A stretch of DNA of 64,000 nt from Agarophyton chilense. Its lineage: Eukaryota > Rhodophyta > Florideophyceae > Gracilariales > Gracilariaceae. Shown in pieces: positions 1 to 10,052 of this stretch. Every line of letters begins with the position of its first letter. Positions within the stretch are counted from its first letter, which is position 1. A model generated the notes under the pieces. That model had not been told where the DNA came from, ran no database searches, and saw only the letters and a list, made by a program, of their open reading frames with translations. The stretch is from contig JARGXX010000080.1 in NCBI GenBank assembly GCA_030374765.1, positions 310,001-374,000 of the forward strand, written 5' to 3'. The position numbers and the translations under genes are program-made.

Positions 1-2035
1 GCGGAGGCGAAATGTCCGGGACCATTGTAGGAGCATAGTGGACTCAGAAAGTCTGTAACTGCTGTCGGGCATAGCATCTGAAGCTACGGTTGACTGACTT
101 GGCGGTGGTAGCTGCTTGCCCACGAAGTTTGTCGCTTCCTCTTTCATGGAGAAGGAATTAACTCGTAGTTTACGGCTCTTTTGAGGCGATTCAAATGCCC
201 TCGTAGGCCACACTCATAGCCCGACTATGAGATGATCTTCTGCATAACAATCCATGCCGACTGGCAACGACCACAAAAGCCTTGACCCATCTCTACTTAA
301 AAATATTGGAACTTGTATAATAAAAGACGTCAACGGTTGTTATTGGAGTCGATAAGCTGTCAGGGATAGTATGAATAGCCCAGGATCTCAGCAACTTCTG
401 AATCTCTCGCGTGGTAGTGGCTCTACATTGCACATCGAGATCGAAAAGGGAGTAATTCAAAGCAGTTAGACCTAGTATTGGTGAAGATTATCCCCGCACA
501 AGTTAGAAAGAGCTCATGATACTGGACCCAGAGAAAAGGATGGAGAAGAACGAGGATAGAGCGACTATGACGTGTACCGGTACCGACGGTAGTTCCTTTA
601 ACATGCGATCATACATGGCTTGGAAAACCCCATTATTCCTTTCGACTATCACGGTCTTATGATTCTACCAGGACAGGCGAGGATTCATGCGGATTCCATG
701 GAATTCAAGTAACTTCCATATCTTGAGCACTTGAAATTTGGGGTCCAAACTAAAATTTCTGGTGCCCTATGAGTGTCAGTCAATCCATTTCACGTCGCCA
801 AGGCTAGCCATTAAATTGGCTCTCCTATTAGATGCCACTAAGCATTACATCGGCTCTCCTATTAGATACCAATGAACATTCTATATACCTTGTACCAGTG
901 TCAACCATATTCAGAACTATCACATTGCTTCAGTTGTAGTCTATCCACATGAAATCTTTTTGGAGTTTCACATTGAACGCTTTCGAAATATAGTGGCGGA
1001 AACGCTCGGATGAGCGAGACTGAAATACTAGACGGATGGCGGTGTAGGCAAGGCTGTTGACAGCCCGGCGCCAACATGGGGCTGCTGCCAAACCCGAACG
1101 CAGATGCGGCGTCTAGGACACGTGGGCGATGGGATGGGAAGGAACGCTCCACTGCCGAACGGATGCCGTAAAACTAGCACGGGTACATGTGAACGAACAC
1201 TGAGACAAATTTAGTATTTGTTTAGTTTTTCGTTTCAAAAAGGTGGCCTTTGCACTAGGGCTCCGGTGCACCTAAGTACCCGGGCTAGGCCACCACCCTT
1301 GGCACTAAACGGTAAGCACGCTTAGCCTTTCGCCTTCGTCGTCTGCCCATATCAGCTACTACTCCAAACGGTTCTACTACAGTTTTCCGAGCCGTCCCTC
1401 CCCGAAGCACGTTCTTGACTGTGTTTGGTGGCAGCAACCGCCCATAATACCTGCCGCTAGCCGGTGCTTCGGTTCATACGCGTGATAAACTCACACAAGA
1501 CGCTCAACCGCTCCGTACAGTCCCGCTTTTAGGAACTATCTCACAGCTTGATTAATGTGCGAGAGTGAACTCTTTTTGACATTCTGCGATCGCCTTTTCG
1601 ATGAGCAGATATCACAGTCAGTATGACCTGTGTCGAAAGCCTTCTTAATAGAGAGAGTAAGCAGTCTGGCAGCCTGTTATAGAGCCTTCATTTCTTCGGA
1701 TGGCGCATGTGGAAACCTGTGAGTTTTATTGCCCAGGGATAAGTCTTCCCGTCCCTGTATATTTGCGAGCAAGCTCCGCGATGTCGATCTTGGATGAGAG
1801 TCTAGTTCCAGTCTGATCCGAAGGTCTCAATCTGATTCGGTCGGTGATGAATCACCTGGGCTTGGTGTTCATGGGCCTCCGAAACACTTTGGATGGAAGA
1901 GAGCTGAGATTGAGAGTGTTCTAGTATTTCTTTCCATTCACCGGAGGATCAGGGGAGATGAGTCGTCTACGAGATCAGATGTAAACGACGTAGGCAACCC
2001 TGAGATCTCGGCCATGGTGACAGTCCAAGAGGCCG
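1..2035 (-). pseudogene. Decayed retroelement region with an integrase-like fragment
   Basis: No intact gene is visible. On the minus strand around 660-540 a short stretch reads KTVIVERNNG followed by FQAMYDRML, resembling the region around the catalytic Glu of a retroelement integrase (an ERxN pattern followed by an amphipathic segment). The reading frame breaks soon after and fragments continue toward 240. A 34-bp direct tandem repeat lies at 809-876. The sequence at 1938-2035 forms the tail of a minus-strand reading frame that continues on the far side of element A at 13166. Retroelement origin is inference from one short motif; the remainder of the interval is anonymous. Confidence 0.3.
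809..876. repeat. Two-copy direct tandem repeat, about 34 bp
   Basis: The segment GGCTCTCCTATTAGAT occurs twice in neighbouring units starting near 809 and 843, with the surrounding bases also similar (ATTAAATT versus ATTACATC). This is a simple local duplication inside decayed DNA. Confidence 0.6.
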
Positions 2036-2921
2036 TGTAGGACAACGCTTCGAGCACAGACACCACGAAGATGTTCGGGATCTTCTTCTCTTGAGAGACA
2101 CGCCTCAGGCGGAGGAGACGCGTCCCAGCGGAGCACAAAAACAGAGCCACTCTGGAAAGGCACGACGATGTCGGGTGTAAGACCGAGGCCAATCCGGCGG
2201 GATATACCTAGAGCTTTTAGGTGAGCACGGCACAGTCCGGGGTGTGACCAATCCTATGCGGAGCGGTACCACGGCGATTGTCGGAAAAGGAGCGAGGAAA
2301 CACTCGTATGAGGTGGACGAGCAGGGTGAGTGAGGCGGCCACTCACGAGAGCCAAAAAGGAGGACAAGAGGAAAACGGGGGCGAAAACCTGTAGAAGGGC
2401 GAGACTATGACAAGTTTGGGCGATTGAATATGAACCCATGGTGGGGGTAGCACTCTGGTCGACAGAGGAGTGGTTGAACTAACGTGCGACGGGCGCTCAC
2501 GCGGTATGCGGTGAAGACGCGCCGAAGGCGAAAAGTTTACAGCCAAGACTCCCTCCTTGGGATCCCAAGAGGGTTTTTACTGGAGAGCAGTGCTCAACCT
2601 CCTATGTAGTGTGGCGCGCGGCCCCTGACAGTGGGCGTGCGCCCGAAAAATAGACACTAAATAGCGATACCGTAGCTAAATAATTACTAAAAACTACTAA
2701 ATAATACTAACCATTTGGTACAGTCCGGGCCACGTGTGGCACGCCTCGTACTCGAGCGTTGGCATCCGTGCAGTCCACGTGTTCCACCAGTGTGCCCTTC
2801 CGGCCCTAGCTGGCCGTCAGCACGCAATAGCGGTATAGCTTTTCATAGCCCAAGCTATTCGTCAAGCGAGCGAAACTTTTAAGTCCTGCGAAGAAGCCCC
2901 CTTGAAGGGCATTGTCCTTCA
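2036..2921 (-). repeat. 3' LTR of gypsy element A
   Basis: This 886-bp block is repeated with about 3% difference by eye at 12280-13165, also 886 bp. Ends are TG...CA (TGTAG at 2036, TTCA at 2921). Relative to element A, which reads on the minus strand, this is the 3' copy. Flanking pentamers are GGCCG on the left and GGCGG to the right of the other LTR: a 5-bp target duplication with one mismatch. An AT-rich stretch lies near 2665-2710. Equal LTR length and low divergence make A the youngest full element in the window. Confidence 0.93.
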
Positions 2922-2934
2922 TAACCCCCTCCTT
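2922..2934 (-). other. Polypurine tract of element A
   Basis: Read on the minus strand the bases are AAGGAGGGGGTTA, directly abutting the LTR start TGAAGG. A purine run immediately upstream of the 3' LTR is the usual primer for plus-strand synthesis in LTR retrotransposons. Confidence 0.75.
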
Positions 2935-2956
2935 AGGTGACGAACACGCCGTCGAA

Positions 2957-4822
2957 ATGGCGCGGAGGAAACGGTCCAACCGGCATAAGAGCGAGCCGCG
3001 TAACGCGTCCAGCGACCACTCGACTGTCGAAGGCAGAGCTGCACAACCGAACGACAAACGCACCAACGCGGTAACCACTCCTCGAACTTCGAGCGCTCTT
3101 CCGCATCGTACGCCAGTTTCCAGCGACCACATCCCGATACCTCGGCGACCAGCACTCCCGATGAACGGTGGTGACAATCCCCGCTGGGGTTACTTCTCCG
3201 GTTTCCATTCGGCTCCCCGTCCGCGGGTGAGTGCCTCCCCAACCACGCAGAGCCGATCCCGGGGTCCCGTTGAAGCTTCAAGCAACATCACTCCTGCGGA
3301 GGGCCCCTGGCCCAGTTACGACGAACTCGTCGGGTTAAACCCGCGTCAACATGCGGCGATTCTCCGGAGAGCTCCGTGGTTCCATCCGAAAGCTGTCTTC
3401 GACGAAGAACTCGTGGCCGCGTATGCTGATGGCAATGCGAGTCTCCCAGGCGAGCTGCCGGCTTTGATCACCGCTTCGTGGGACTGGCGACGCCGTGTGG
3501 CGGTTCCCGTTCACGCGATTCTGCGGCGAAGGCGCGAGTCGGCGGAAGAGGCACATTGTACCTTCGTCCGCATCTGCTACTCACGGATCAACCGGGCAAA
3601 CTTTCAATACCCCATCCCCGATGAATTCGGCTTCGACCTACGGATGTACCGGACGCAGGGTGAGGTCGGCTATTGTGACCGCTTTGCGGCGTTGGAAACT
3701 TACGCATGGCGCGGTCAACCGCGAGCGCGTCAAGAAGCGATCTGCTGGGTCCGTCCGATCCTTCGTGCCGAGTTCCGTCACCTTCGTCGTGAGTCCCGAT
3801 ATCGGGGGTTACAGAACTTTATCCGCGAGGAGCGTCGGGGCAGATACCGCTTTGGGTTCCTTGTCCCTTATCAGAACACGGAGATAAACCGGATTAGCTT
3901 CTACCAGTTCGGGCGATACGTTCCCCTGCCTGGGTGGTGGTCCTCCGTCGAGGTGTGCCAGGGATGCTACGTGGAGTTTCCTCCAGTCGTCTCCTATCTG
4001 GGCTCGTACCTCATCGAGGATCTGCACTCCGGCTTATGGTCCGTGGTCCTAACCGAATGGGCAGTCCGCGCCGCGGCGTACATCTTGTGGGAAGCCTACC
4101 ACCAGTATCGACTGTGGTATATTCCTCCGCGTTTGCGTGGTTACATCCGGCAGCTGGACCTTCAACTCCCTCTTGGAGGTGTCCATAACGCTGATGAAGC
4201 TCAGGAGCTCATCTACATCATTGGGCGTGTCGACTGGGCTGTGGTGCCTGTCCGGCAGAGCGGCCGTGGTCAAGAAGCTGGTGGGGCTGATCGATCTCCG
4301 GGGCGACACACGCCGTTGGCGGGAGATTTCATCTTCTTTAACCCATGAGAGCAGCAAGAGATCTCCGGGGCGGAGGCGTCGGCACTCCGGATGGCTTCGC
4401 GAGGCATGCCATACGGGCACCCCGTGGGGTTTGTCAACTCGGATGACCTCTACTACGCCTATGGCGGTGATGATCTCCGGGAGGAGGCGGGCGAATACCG
4501 TGGCGACGAGGCCAGGAAAGACGTGGGAGACCCAGATGGAGCCGATACTACGGCGCGGCCGGCGCAGGGAGCGACTCACGCAGGTGCGGTGGTCGATCCA
4601 GTGGCGGCGGCGTTGCCGGACGAACTGGAAGTTATCGAGGTTCCCATACGCCTAGAGGCGGTCGTAATCTACCAGTTCCTTCGGGGCGTTGGACTGAATG
4701 CGCAAGCAGCGAGCGGAGACATTGGTGCGATGAGAGACGCCCTCGCGGCACGGCTGGCTGGCGGGAGTAACCCTTCTAGCGATTCGGGTGGCGCGCACGG
4801 CAATCCGGGTTCTTACAACTAA
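2957..4822 (+). pseudogene. Antisense ORF (aORF) of gypsy element A, one nonsense codon
   Basis: A plus-strand frame of about 621 codons runs opposite to gag-pol, in the space between pol and the 3' LTR. The first ATG (2957) lies 36 bp inside the LTR edge; an open upstream extension begins at a non-ATG codon inside the LTR. The N-terminus is basic (MARRKRSNRHK), followed by a Ser/Pro/Arg-rich stretch to about residue 120. The C-terminal two thirds are rich in Trp, Tyr and Arg, with motifs LRAEFR, GFLVPYQ, FGRY, PPVVSY, LWEAY, RLWYIPP, VDW, SPGR and GDF that recur in element B. The frame is broken by TGA at 4346-4348 exactly where element B has Trp (FNP-stop versus YDPW), then stays open to 4822. 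I recognise no known domain. Function unknown; not gag, protease, RT or integrase. A ribosomal readthrough product cannot be excluded. Confidence 0.8.
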
Positions 4823-5074
4823 TCCCTTGTGATCTTTGTTAGTATGTCCCGCTGTGCGGTAGTTTGTGCAGCAACTTCGAAAATAGTAAAATGCTTCCGT
4901 CTATGACGTATTGGTTTTCTTTCTTCTCTTCCACTTCTTCTGAGTGTCCTTCTCCAGGTCTTCTGTGCAAGTTCTCCTTCTTCCAAGGGTCCTTGTCGAG
5001 ATCTTCTGTTCCTTTATCCCCATCGGGTGTCTTCTTATCCCACTTGGGCTCGGTCTATGGTAGCCGGCAAAGCC
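4823..5074. other. Pyrimidine-rich spacer between convergent aORF and pol of A
   Basis: On the plus strand 4915-5020 is strongly CT-rich (repeated TTCTTC/CTTCT blocks). It separates the 3' ends of two convergent reading frames. A comparable CT-rich repeat tract sits at the same place in element B (29865-30062). It could act as a 3'-end signal for either transcript; that is inference. Confidence 0.45.
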
Positions 5075-5236
5075 GTGACAGTACGACGATGATACTGTAC
5101 CATCTTTGACCGAGGTAGGTGCTCTATCGGTTCGTCTAAATCTCATTCGGGGCCGTACCCGTACCAACGGACCAAGTATTGGAGATATCCCTTTTGGGTG
5201 GCAGGAGTGCTCCAGAATGCGTCCGACCACGAACTC
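5075..5236 (-). pseudogene. Chromodomain at C-terminus of element A pol, frameshifted
   Basis: On the minus strand one frame starts the domain (EFVVGRILEHS near 5236-5205), and the neighbouring frame continues it with KGYLQYLVRWYGYGPE, a TGA, then EPIEHLPRSK and YHRR. This is the chromodomain layout (EYxVExIL...YLVRWxGY...ExTWEP) found at the end of chromovirus integrases and thought to guide insertion to modified chromatin. A one-base shift near 5210 and the TGA break it. The matching domains in B and C are intact in this stretch. Confidence 0.75.
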
Positions 5237-5499
5237 TTGTCGGTAAACTTCCCGGCCATCCCGTATGACGGTGCCGCTATTTCCGGGTGGTACCCGTCCT
5301 GAGCCAGGGGGTACCGAAGTGATCACGCGTTGGGGTGCTTCGCTCCGGTCCGGCCGTGTAGCGCGCAAGGCAGCCCTCGGCTGAGTAGAATGTCGACCCG
5401 ACTTCGGCGGTTCATTTTCTCCAAGTGCCGGACTTGTTTCGGCGCTTCCCACTCCGGTTGGAGGGCCCAAAACAGCGGGTAGCCCGGGTGGTCGCTCCG

Positions 5500-8400
5500 C
5501 TAATCGGCGTGGTGAATCTCGTTTCGGCGGTGAGATTCGCTGGGGCGGTGGCGCATTGTCGCACCTCTCTGTCCCACGGCGAGATTCCGTGTAGTCACGT
5601 GAGCGTTCCAATGGCTGGCTGTCCGGCGTCGGCGCCGTGGATGTATCCGCCTCCCCGTGCGGGGTACTTCGCGGTGCGTCGTCCACTCGTACTGTATCAG
5701 GCTGCGGTGCGTCGAGCGCATTTGTATTCCGTGTTGCACGTGTGGTGACACCTCGGCGAGTGTTGGTGGCGTTATCCGCAGCTGCGTTCTGAGGCTCTGA
5801 GGCTTGAATAGCGACTGCGTCGAGTCGTGCAGGACGTCAGTATCAGGCACCCCTGATGGGCGAAGAATGACACACAACGGTGCGGCGTTTCCAGCGACGG
5901 TATCGACCGGATCACGACGGCTGTCGGGCGCCTCCCCCTCCTCAGACGATGCACCGGAGTTGGTGTCCGTCGGGTGGACTGGGGAGGAGCGACGAATGCG
6001 CGACACGATTCCTTTCGGGTCGGGCGCCGCGTGTAGCGGAAGGTCAGACAAACCCCGAGATGGGTGTGGTAACGCGCAGGGACGCGGGTGGACCTGGGGT
6101 AAGGGGGTCGATGAATCCGTTTCAATGGGAGCAGTCACACCAATAGGTTGGGATGTTAACGGCGGAGGAGCCGATACCACGCGATCGCGGGAGATGCGTT
6201 TGTGATTACCAGCGAGGTCAACAACGACAGTGTCGGGAGCCACTGAAATAACCCGAAAGGGGCCGTCGGCAACGGGTGACAGCTTGTGGCGTTTCTCCTT
6301 CTCTGGGTTCCAATACTCCTTACGGATGAATACATAGCCGTCGAAGGTGAGACGTGGCGGCGAGCGAGGGGCTTTGGTGTCAAATTCACGCTTGCAAGCA
6401 GCCTGGGCTCGGCCCATTGAACGCCGTGTGGCGGGAACGAGCTTCGTGAGCCAAGTTTTCCACGCTTCGCGGTAAGCAGTCGGTGACGGAAAGGTATCCA
6501 GCGTGGGCTGTGGTTCCAGCGCCACGGGCGATGGGGTACGGGACAGTACCAACTCAAAGGGCGTTAGTACGGTTTTCCTGTGCACCTGCGTATTGTACGC
6601 AAAGGTGAGTGCATCAGTGAACAAGTCCCAATCTGTGGGGTGGTCTGCAACGTATGAACGGAGTGTCGCAAGTAATGTCCGGTTGAACCGTTCGGCCTGC
6701 CCATTAGATTGGGGGTGGTAAGTGGTCGTGAACAGGTTCTTAATGTCCAAGATGAGACACACATCCTCGAAGAAACGAGAGGCGAACTGTCTCCCGTTAT
6801 CGGAGAGGAGGTTGACCGGTGGGCCGTAGACGAAGACCCAGTGTAGGACGAAGGCTTGAGCCACGCTTATAGCGGAGATCTTCCGTAACGGTACGGTCCG
6901 GACCAGCTTGGAGAAGCGATCCGTAATTACGAGTAAGAACTTGTAATTACGCTTAGTGGTGAGGAAGGGACCGAGTATATCGATGGCCACAAACTCCAAT
7001 GGAGCGCGAGCTGGAAACAGCTTCAACTTCGTCGCATGAAGGCGGAGTTTGACACGGTTGCGAGCGCAATCGATACAAAACCGCACCGTTGCGTAGCAGT
7101 CCACTGCCATGGCAGGCCAGTAGAAGTTATGGCGTAGGGTGAGGTAAAGTTTCCGTCCCCCGACGTGGCCACTCAGTTTGGAGTAGTGCGACAACCGCAA
7201 GACTCTCGACAGGAGGTTATGTGGTACCACGATTTGTGGGTGCGATCCAACGGTCCGTACAAGGTATCCGGCGTCATACACCTGAAAGGGGAGAGTACCT
7301 CCTCCATTGAGTTGAGCGCGGACCTTCGCGCAGAACGGGTCAGCATATTTCTCCCGTATCATCTCCTCTGGAGTAATAGGCACGAAGTTCCCTGGTAAGG
7401 GTTTCTCGGAATCTTCCGAGAGAAGAAAGTCGTCCAATTCGGAACCGGAATCTGAAGAGTCCGTGTCTCGTTCCTCGTCCTCGATGGTAGCGTCGTCGCC
7501 ATTCACTGCAAAGCAGGATATTTCATCGTCTTTGGAGGGTAGTGCTTCGCCATTAGTGACCAGGCGGGAGAGAGCATCGGCTTGGGTGTTGCACGATCCT
7601 TTTCGGTACTGCACGTCGAAGTCAAATTCGGCTAGACGGAGACGCCAACGCATCAAGCGGCCTGAAGGCTCCGAGATGGAGAGTAGCCATCGAAGTGATG
7701 CGTGGTCCGTAAAAACGGTGAAATGATTACCCATGAGATAGGGGCGCAACGTTTGTAATGCCCACACTACTGCAAGGCACTCGTTCTCCGAGACGGAGTA
7801 ATTTTTCTCGTGGGCGTTTAGCGACCGGGACCAGTACCCTACGGGGCGTCTTTCCCCATTGGGTGCAGTTTGAAACAGTGCACAACCTACTTGGTAGTCG
7901 CTGGCGTCCGTATCTACGGTGAAGGGCCTTGCAGGCTTGGACAACGAGAGGATCGGGGCGGAGACGACAGAATCCTTAAGAGAGTTGAAAGATTCCGTTT
8001 CAACGGGGGTTAAGGGGTCCAGTTTTGGTGGTTGGCCTTTCCGCAAAAGCGCGTTTAACGGTGCAGCCTTGTCCGCAAAGTGCGGGATGAATCGTCGGTA
8101 GACGTTTGCGAGTCCTAGAAAGGAACGAAGCTCGGTTTGCGTCCGCGGTTCTTTAGCCTCTTTGAGTGACTTAACACGAGTCTCCTCGATTGTAACACGT
8201 CCTTGATGGATAACATGGCCGAGATACTTTACGATGTTTTTGAAGAAGTCACATTTCTTCAACTTAAGAGTGATACCCGCATCTCGTAACGTGGTTATGA
8301 TATCCCTCACATGAGTGAGATGTTTGTCCAGGTTATCTGAGAAGACGATTATGTCATCTAGGTAGACCAGGCAGGTACGCCATTTGAAGCGGGCCAATAG

Positions 8401-8919
8401 GATGTCGATGGCTCGCTGGAAAGTAGCGGAGGCCTTGGTAAGACCAAAAGGCATCCGTTTGAAACGGTAGAGACCGGAGTGACACGCGAAAGCTGTTTTA
8501 TCCTGGTCTCGTTTCCTTACAGGAACTTGCCAGTATCCCCAATTGGCGTCCAGGGTTGTAAAGATGGTGGCGGTGCCCAGCGAGTCAATGTACTCGTCCA
8601 TTCTTGGGATTGGATACACGTCCTTGAAGGTAACGGCATTCAACCGACGGTAGTCGACGCAAAACCTCCAGGAACCATCGTGCTTTGGAGCCAGTACTAC
8701 TGGAGAAGCCCACGGCGACTGAGCCGGTTCAATGACTCCTGCTCGAAGCACTTTATCTACTTTTGCCTTTTCCTCCGCGCGTGCGGCGGGTCCGGCACGG
8801 TATGGGTGCTGAAAGATGGGTCGGGTGTCCGGTAGCAAATCAATCCGTTGTTCCTTGGTGGCAATCTCACCAAGGGAGCCGTCCCACATAGTGGTGAAGT
8901 ACCTTAACAGTTCTCGCAA
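5500..8919 (-). CDS. pol: Element A pol: reverse transcriptase, RNase H, integrase
   Basis: This uninterrupted 1139-codon frame is the best-preserved retroelement ORF in the window. In order: RT with the substrate-aspartate motif TTLDANWGYWQ and catalytic LVYLDDIIVFS; RNase H with VDTDASDYQVG, the ENECLAVVWAL helix and FTDHASLRWLL; integrase with a HHCC zinc module (HYSKLSGHVGG...CIDC) and the DDE triad in VAIDILGPF, LLSDNGRQF and GQAERFNRTL. It copies element RNA into DNA and inserts it. The first codon at 8919 is not ATG; the same frame continues upstream as LEDLDLTHVPE until a TAA near 8965, and is the same frame as the protease ORF, so protease and pol were one polyprotein. The last ~150 residues beyond integrase are Pro/Arg-rich; the chromodomain follows in shifted frames. 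Confidence 0.93.
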   Translation of the reverse strand: MRELLRYFTTMWDGSLGEIATKEQRIDLLPDTRPIFQHPYRAGPAARAEEKAKVDKVLRAGVIEPAQSPWASPVVLAPKHDGSWRFCVDYRRLNAVTFKDVYPIPRMDEYIDSLGTATIFTTLDANWGYWQVPVRKRDQDKTAFACHSGLYRFKRMPFGLTKASATFQRAIDILLARFKWRTCLVYLDDIIVFSDNLDKHLTHVRDIITTLRDAGITLKLKKCDFFKNIVKYLGHVIHQGRVTIEETRVKSLKEAKEPRTQTELRSFLGLANVYRRFIPHFADKAAPLNALLRKGQPPKLDPLTPVETESFNSLKDSVVSAPILSLSKPARPFTVDTDASDYQVGCALFQTAPNGERRPVGYWSRSLNAHEKNYSVSENECLAVVWALQTLRPYLMGNHFTVFTDHASLRWLLSISEPSGRLMRWRLRLAEFDFDVQYRKGSCNTQADALSRLVTNGEALPSKDDEISCFAVNGDDATIEDEERDTDSSDSGSELDDFLLSEDSEKPLPGNFVPITPEEMIREKYADPFCAKVRAQLNGGGTLPFQVYDAGYLVRTVGSHPQIVVPHNLLSRVLRLSHYSKLSGHVGGRKLYLTLRHNFYWPAMAVDCYATVRFCIDCARNRVKLRLHATKLKLFPARAPLEFVAIDILGPFLTTKRNYKFLLVITDRFSKLVRTVPLRKISAISVAQAFVLHWVFVYGPPVNLLSDNGRQFASRFFEDVCLILDIKNLFTTTYHPQSNGQAERFNRTLLATLRSYVADHPTDWDLFTDALTFAYNTQVHRKTVLTPFELVLSRTPSPVALEPQPTLDTFPSPTAYREAWKTWLTKLVPATRRSMGRAQAACKREFDTKAPRSPPRLTFDGYVFIRKEYWNPEKEKRHKLSPVADGPFRVISVAPDTVVVDLAGNHKRISRDRVVSAPPPLTSQPIGVTAPIETDSSTPLPQVHPRPCALPHPSRGLSDLPLHAAPDPKGIVSRIRRSSPVHPTDTNSGASSEEGEAPDSRRDPVDTVAGNAAPLCVILRPSGVPDTDVLHDSTQSLFKPQSLRTQLRITPPTLAEVSPHVQHGIQMRSTHRSLIQYEWTTHREVPRTGRRIHPRRRRRTASHWNAHVTTRNLAVGQRGATMRHRPSESHRRNEIHHAD

Positions 8920-9030
8920 TCGATGGCGGTATGACTCCGGGACGTGGGTGAGATCCAGGTCCTCGAGTTATTGGACTGGATCGGGGCGGTCACCACTCGT
9001 TGAAACGGGCCGCGTTCCTGATGTTACAGG

Positions 9031-10050
9031 TCAAACCCCGGGTACCGGTGATGAAACGGGTTCCGGGCTGTCCCCCTCCTTAGAGTGAACAAGTCCGAGA
9101 ACGTCAGCTGCGGTCAGCTTTGTCGGCACCATAGGGATGGGGTGCGGCATGACGGACCCTATCACTTGGTTCTTCACCAGATACTGGGGTGCAGTCCCTA
9201 GATTGGCGATCATCACGTGAAACGGCTGGTATGGCTCCACATGGAAGATTCCATTCTCAATTGCGAGGCTTTGCCTGTCATACAGTGACGACAATGGTTG
9301 CAAGACCCGGAGTCCGTGTTGACGGGAGGTTACTTTCACCATCATTTGGGACTCAGGCGGGACGCACAACGACGCTGCGACGCGGAGCTTATTAGATTCA
9401 CGTTTATCCGGTCTAGGTTCCTGTGCTGCCGGTAGCGGGACATGCTTCTTCGTGGCACGCCTAAGCGGACGACGAACGATCGGAGTGGACGATCCATCCT
9501 CCATCTCGACACGCCGTTGGCGGGGGAAGATCGCTTCGACGAAGCGGTCGCAAAAGTCGCAACCCAAGATGACTGGGGCGGCTAATTTCCGACGTACGAC
9601 GAAGTCGAGTTTCACCACGCGAGCGCCAACGCGGACTACCAGTTCTATGAACCCCACCGTATCCAACGGTTTGTTGTTCGCGTCAGGGACCTCCGGGACG
9701 TGGTCGCGGCGGATTCTAGACTGCAATGCAGGCGGTAACACTTCCTCCACGACAATGTTCGGACCGAAACCGGTGTCTAAGACGGTAAGGTGTCGCACCA
9801 TAAACTGGGGTGAAAGGCCAAGGTCAGCATAGACCTTGTAGTTTCTTTTGGCCATCACCAGAACTCTATCCGGGAACCGGTTATGGGAAACACGTTTCCA
9901 CGGACGACGCAGAACACGAAAGTGTTCCGAGTTCACGTCATTGACGGCCTCTTTTCTTGAAAGGATTTTGACCGGGGAGCGAGGCTTGGGCGCCTCGGGC
10001 GCCGTCGACCTCGACTCTGAGGGCGCCCATCCTTGAGAGGAGACTCCCAC
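9031..10050 (-). CDS. Element A protease region (N-terminal part of pol)
   Basis: About 339 codons with the retropepsin-type motif VLDTGFGPNIV, a beta-rich stretch (VELVVRVG-like) and ILGCDFCDRFVEAI further on, typical of gypsy aspartic proteases, which cleave the Gag-Pol polyprotein. It begins with GTG at 10050 but the frame is open a little upstream (ENLN before it), overlapping the end of gag, which reads in a different frame. The frame ends in TGA at 9031-9033; after another ~20 codons and a TAA the same frame becomes RT. The two stops mark the copy as defective for a full polyprotein, unless they are suppressed. Confidence 0.85.
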   Translation of the reverse strand: MGVSSQGWAPSESRSTAPEAPKPRSPVKILSRKEAVNDVNSEHFRVLRRPWKRVSHNRFPDRVLVMAKRNYKVYADLGLSPQFMVRHLTVLDTGFGPNIVVEEVLPPALQSRIRRDHVPEVPDANNKPLDTVGFIELVVRVGARVVKLDFVVRRKLAAPVILGCDFCDRFVEAIFPRQRRVEMEDGSSTPIVRRPLRRATKKHVPLPAAQEPRPDKRESNKLRVAASLCVPPESQMMVKVTSRQHGLRVLQPLSSLYDRQSLAIENGIFHVEPYQPFHVMIANLGTAPQYLVKNQVIGSVMPHPIPMVPTKLTAADVLGLVHSKEGDSPEPVSSPVPGV

Positions 10051-10052
10051 AT

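Noticed and set aside
2912..2956. aORF A starting inside the LTR at 2912
   Set aside because: The codon is TTG; the first ATG in frame is 2957, just outside the LTR.
4137..4655. Overlapping plus-strand ORF of 172 codons
   Set aside because: Alternative frame of the aORF; the homologous element B is conserved in the main frame, not this one.
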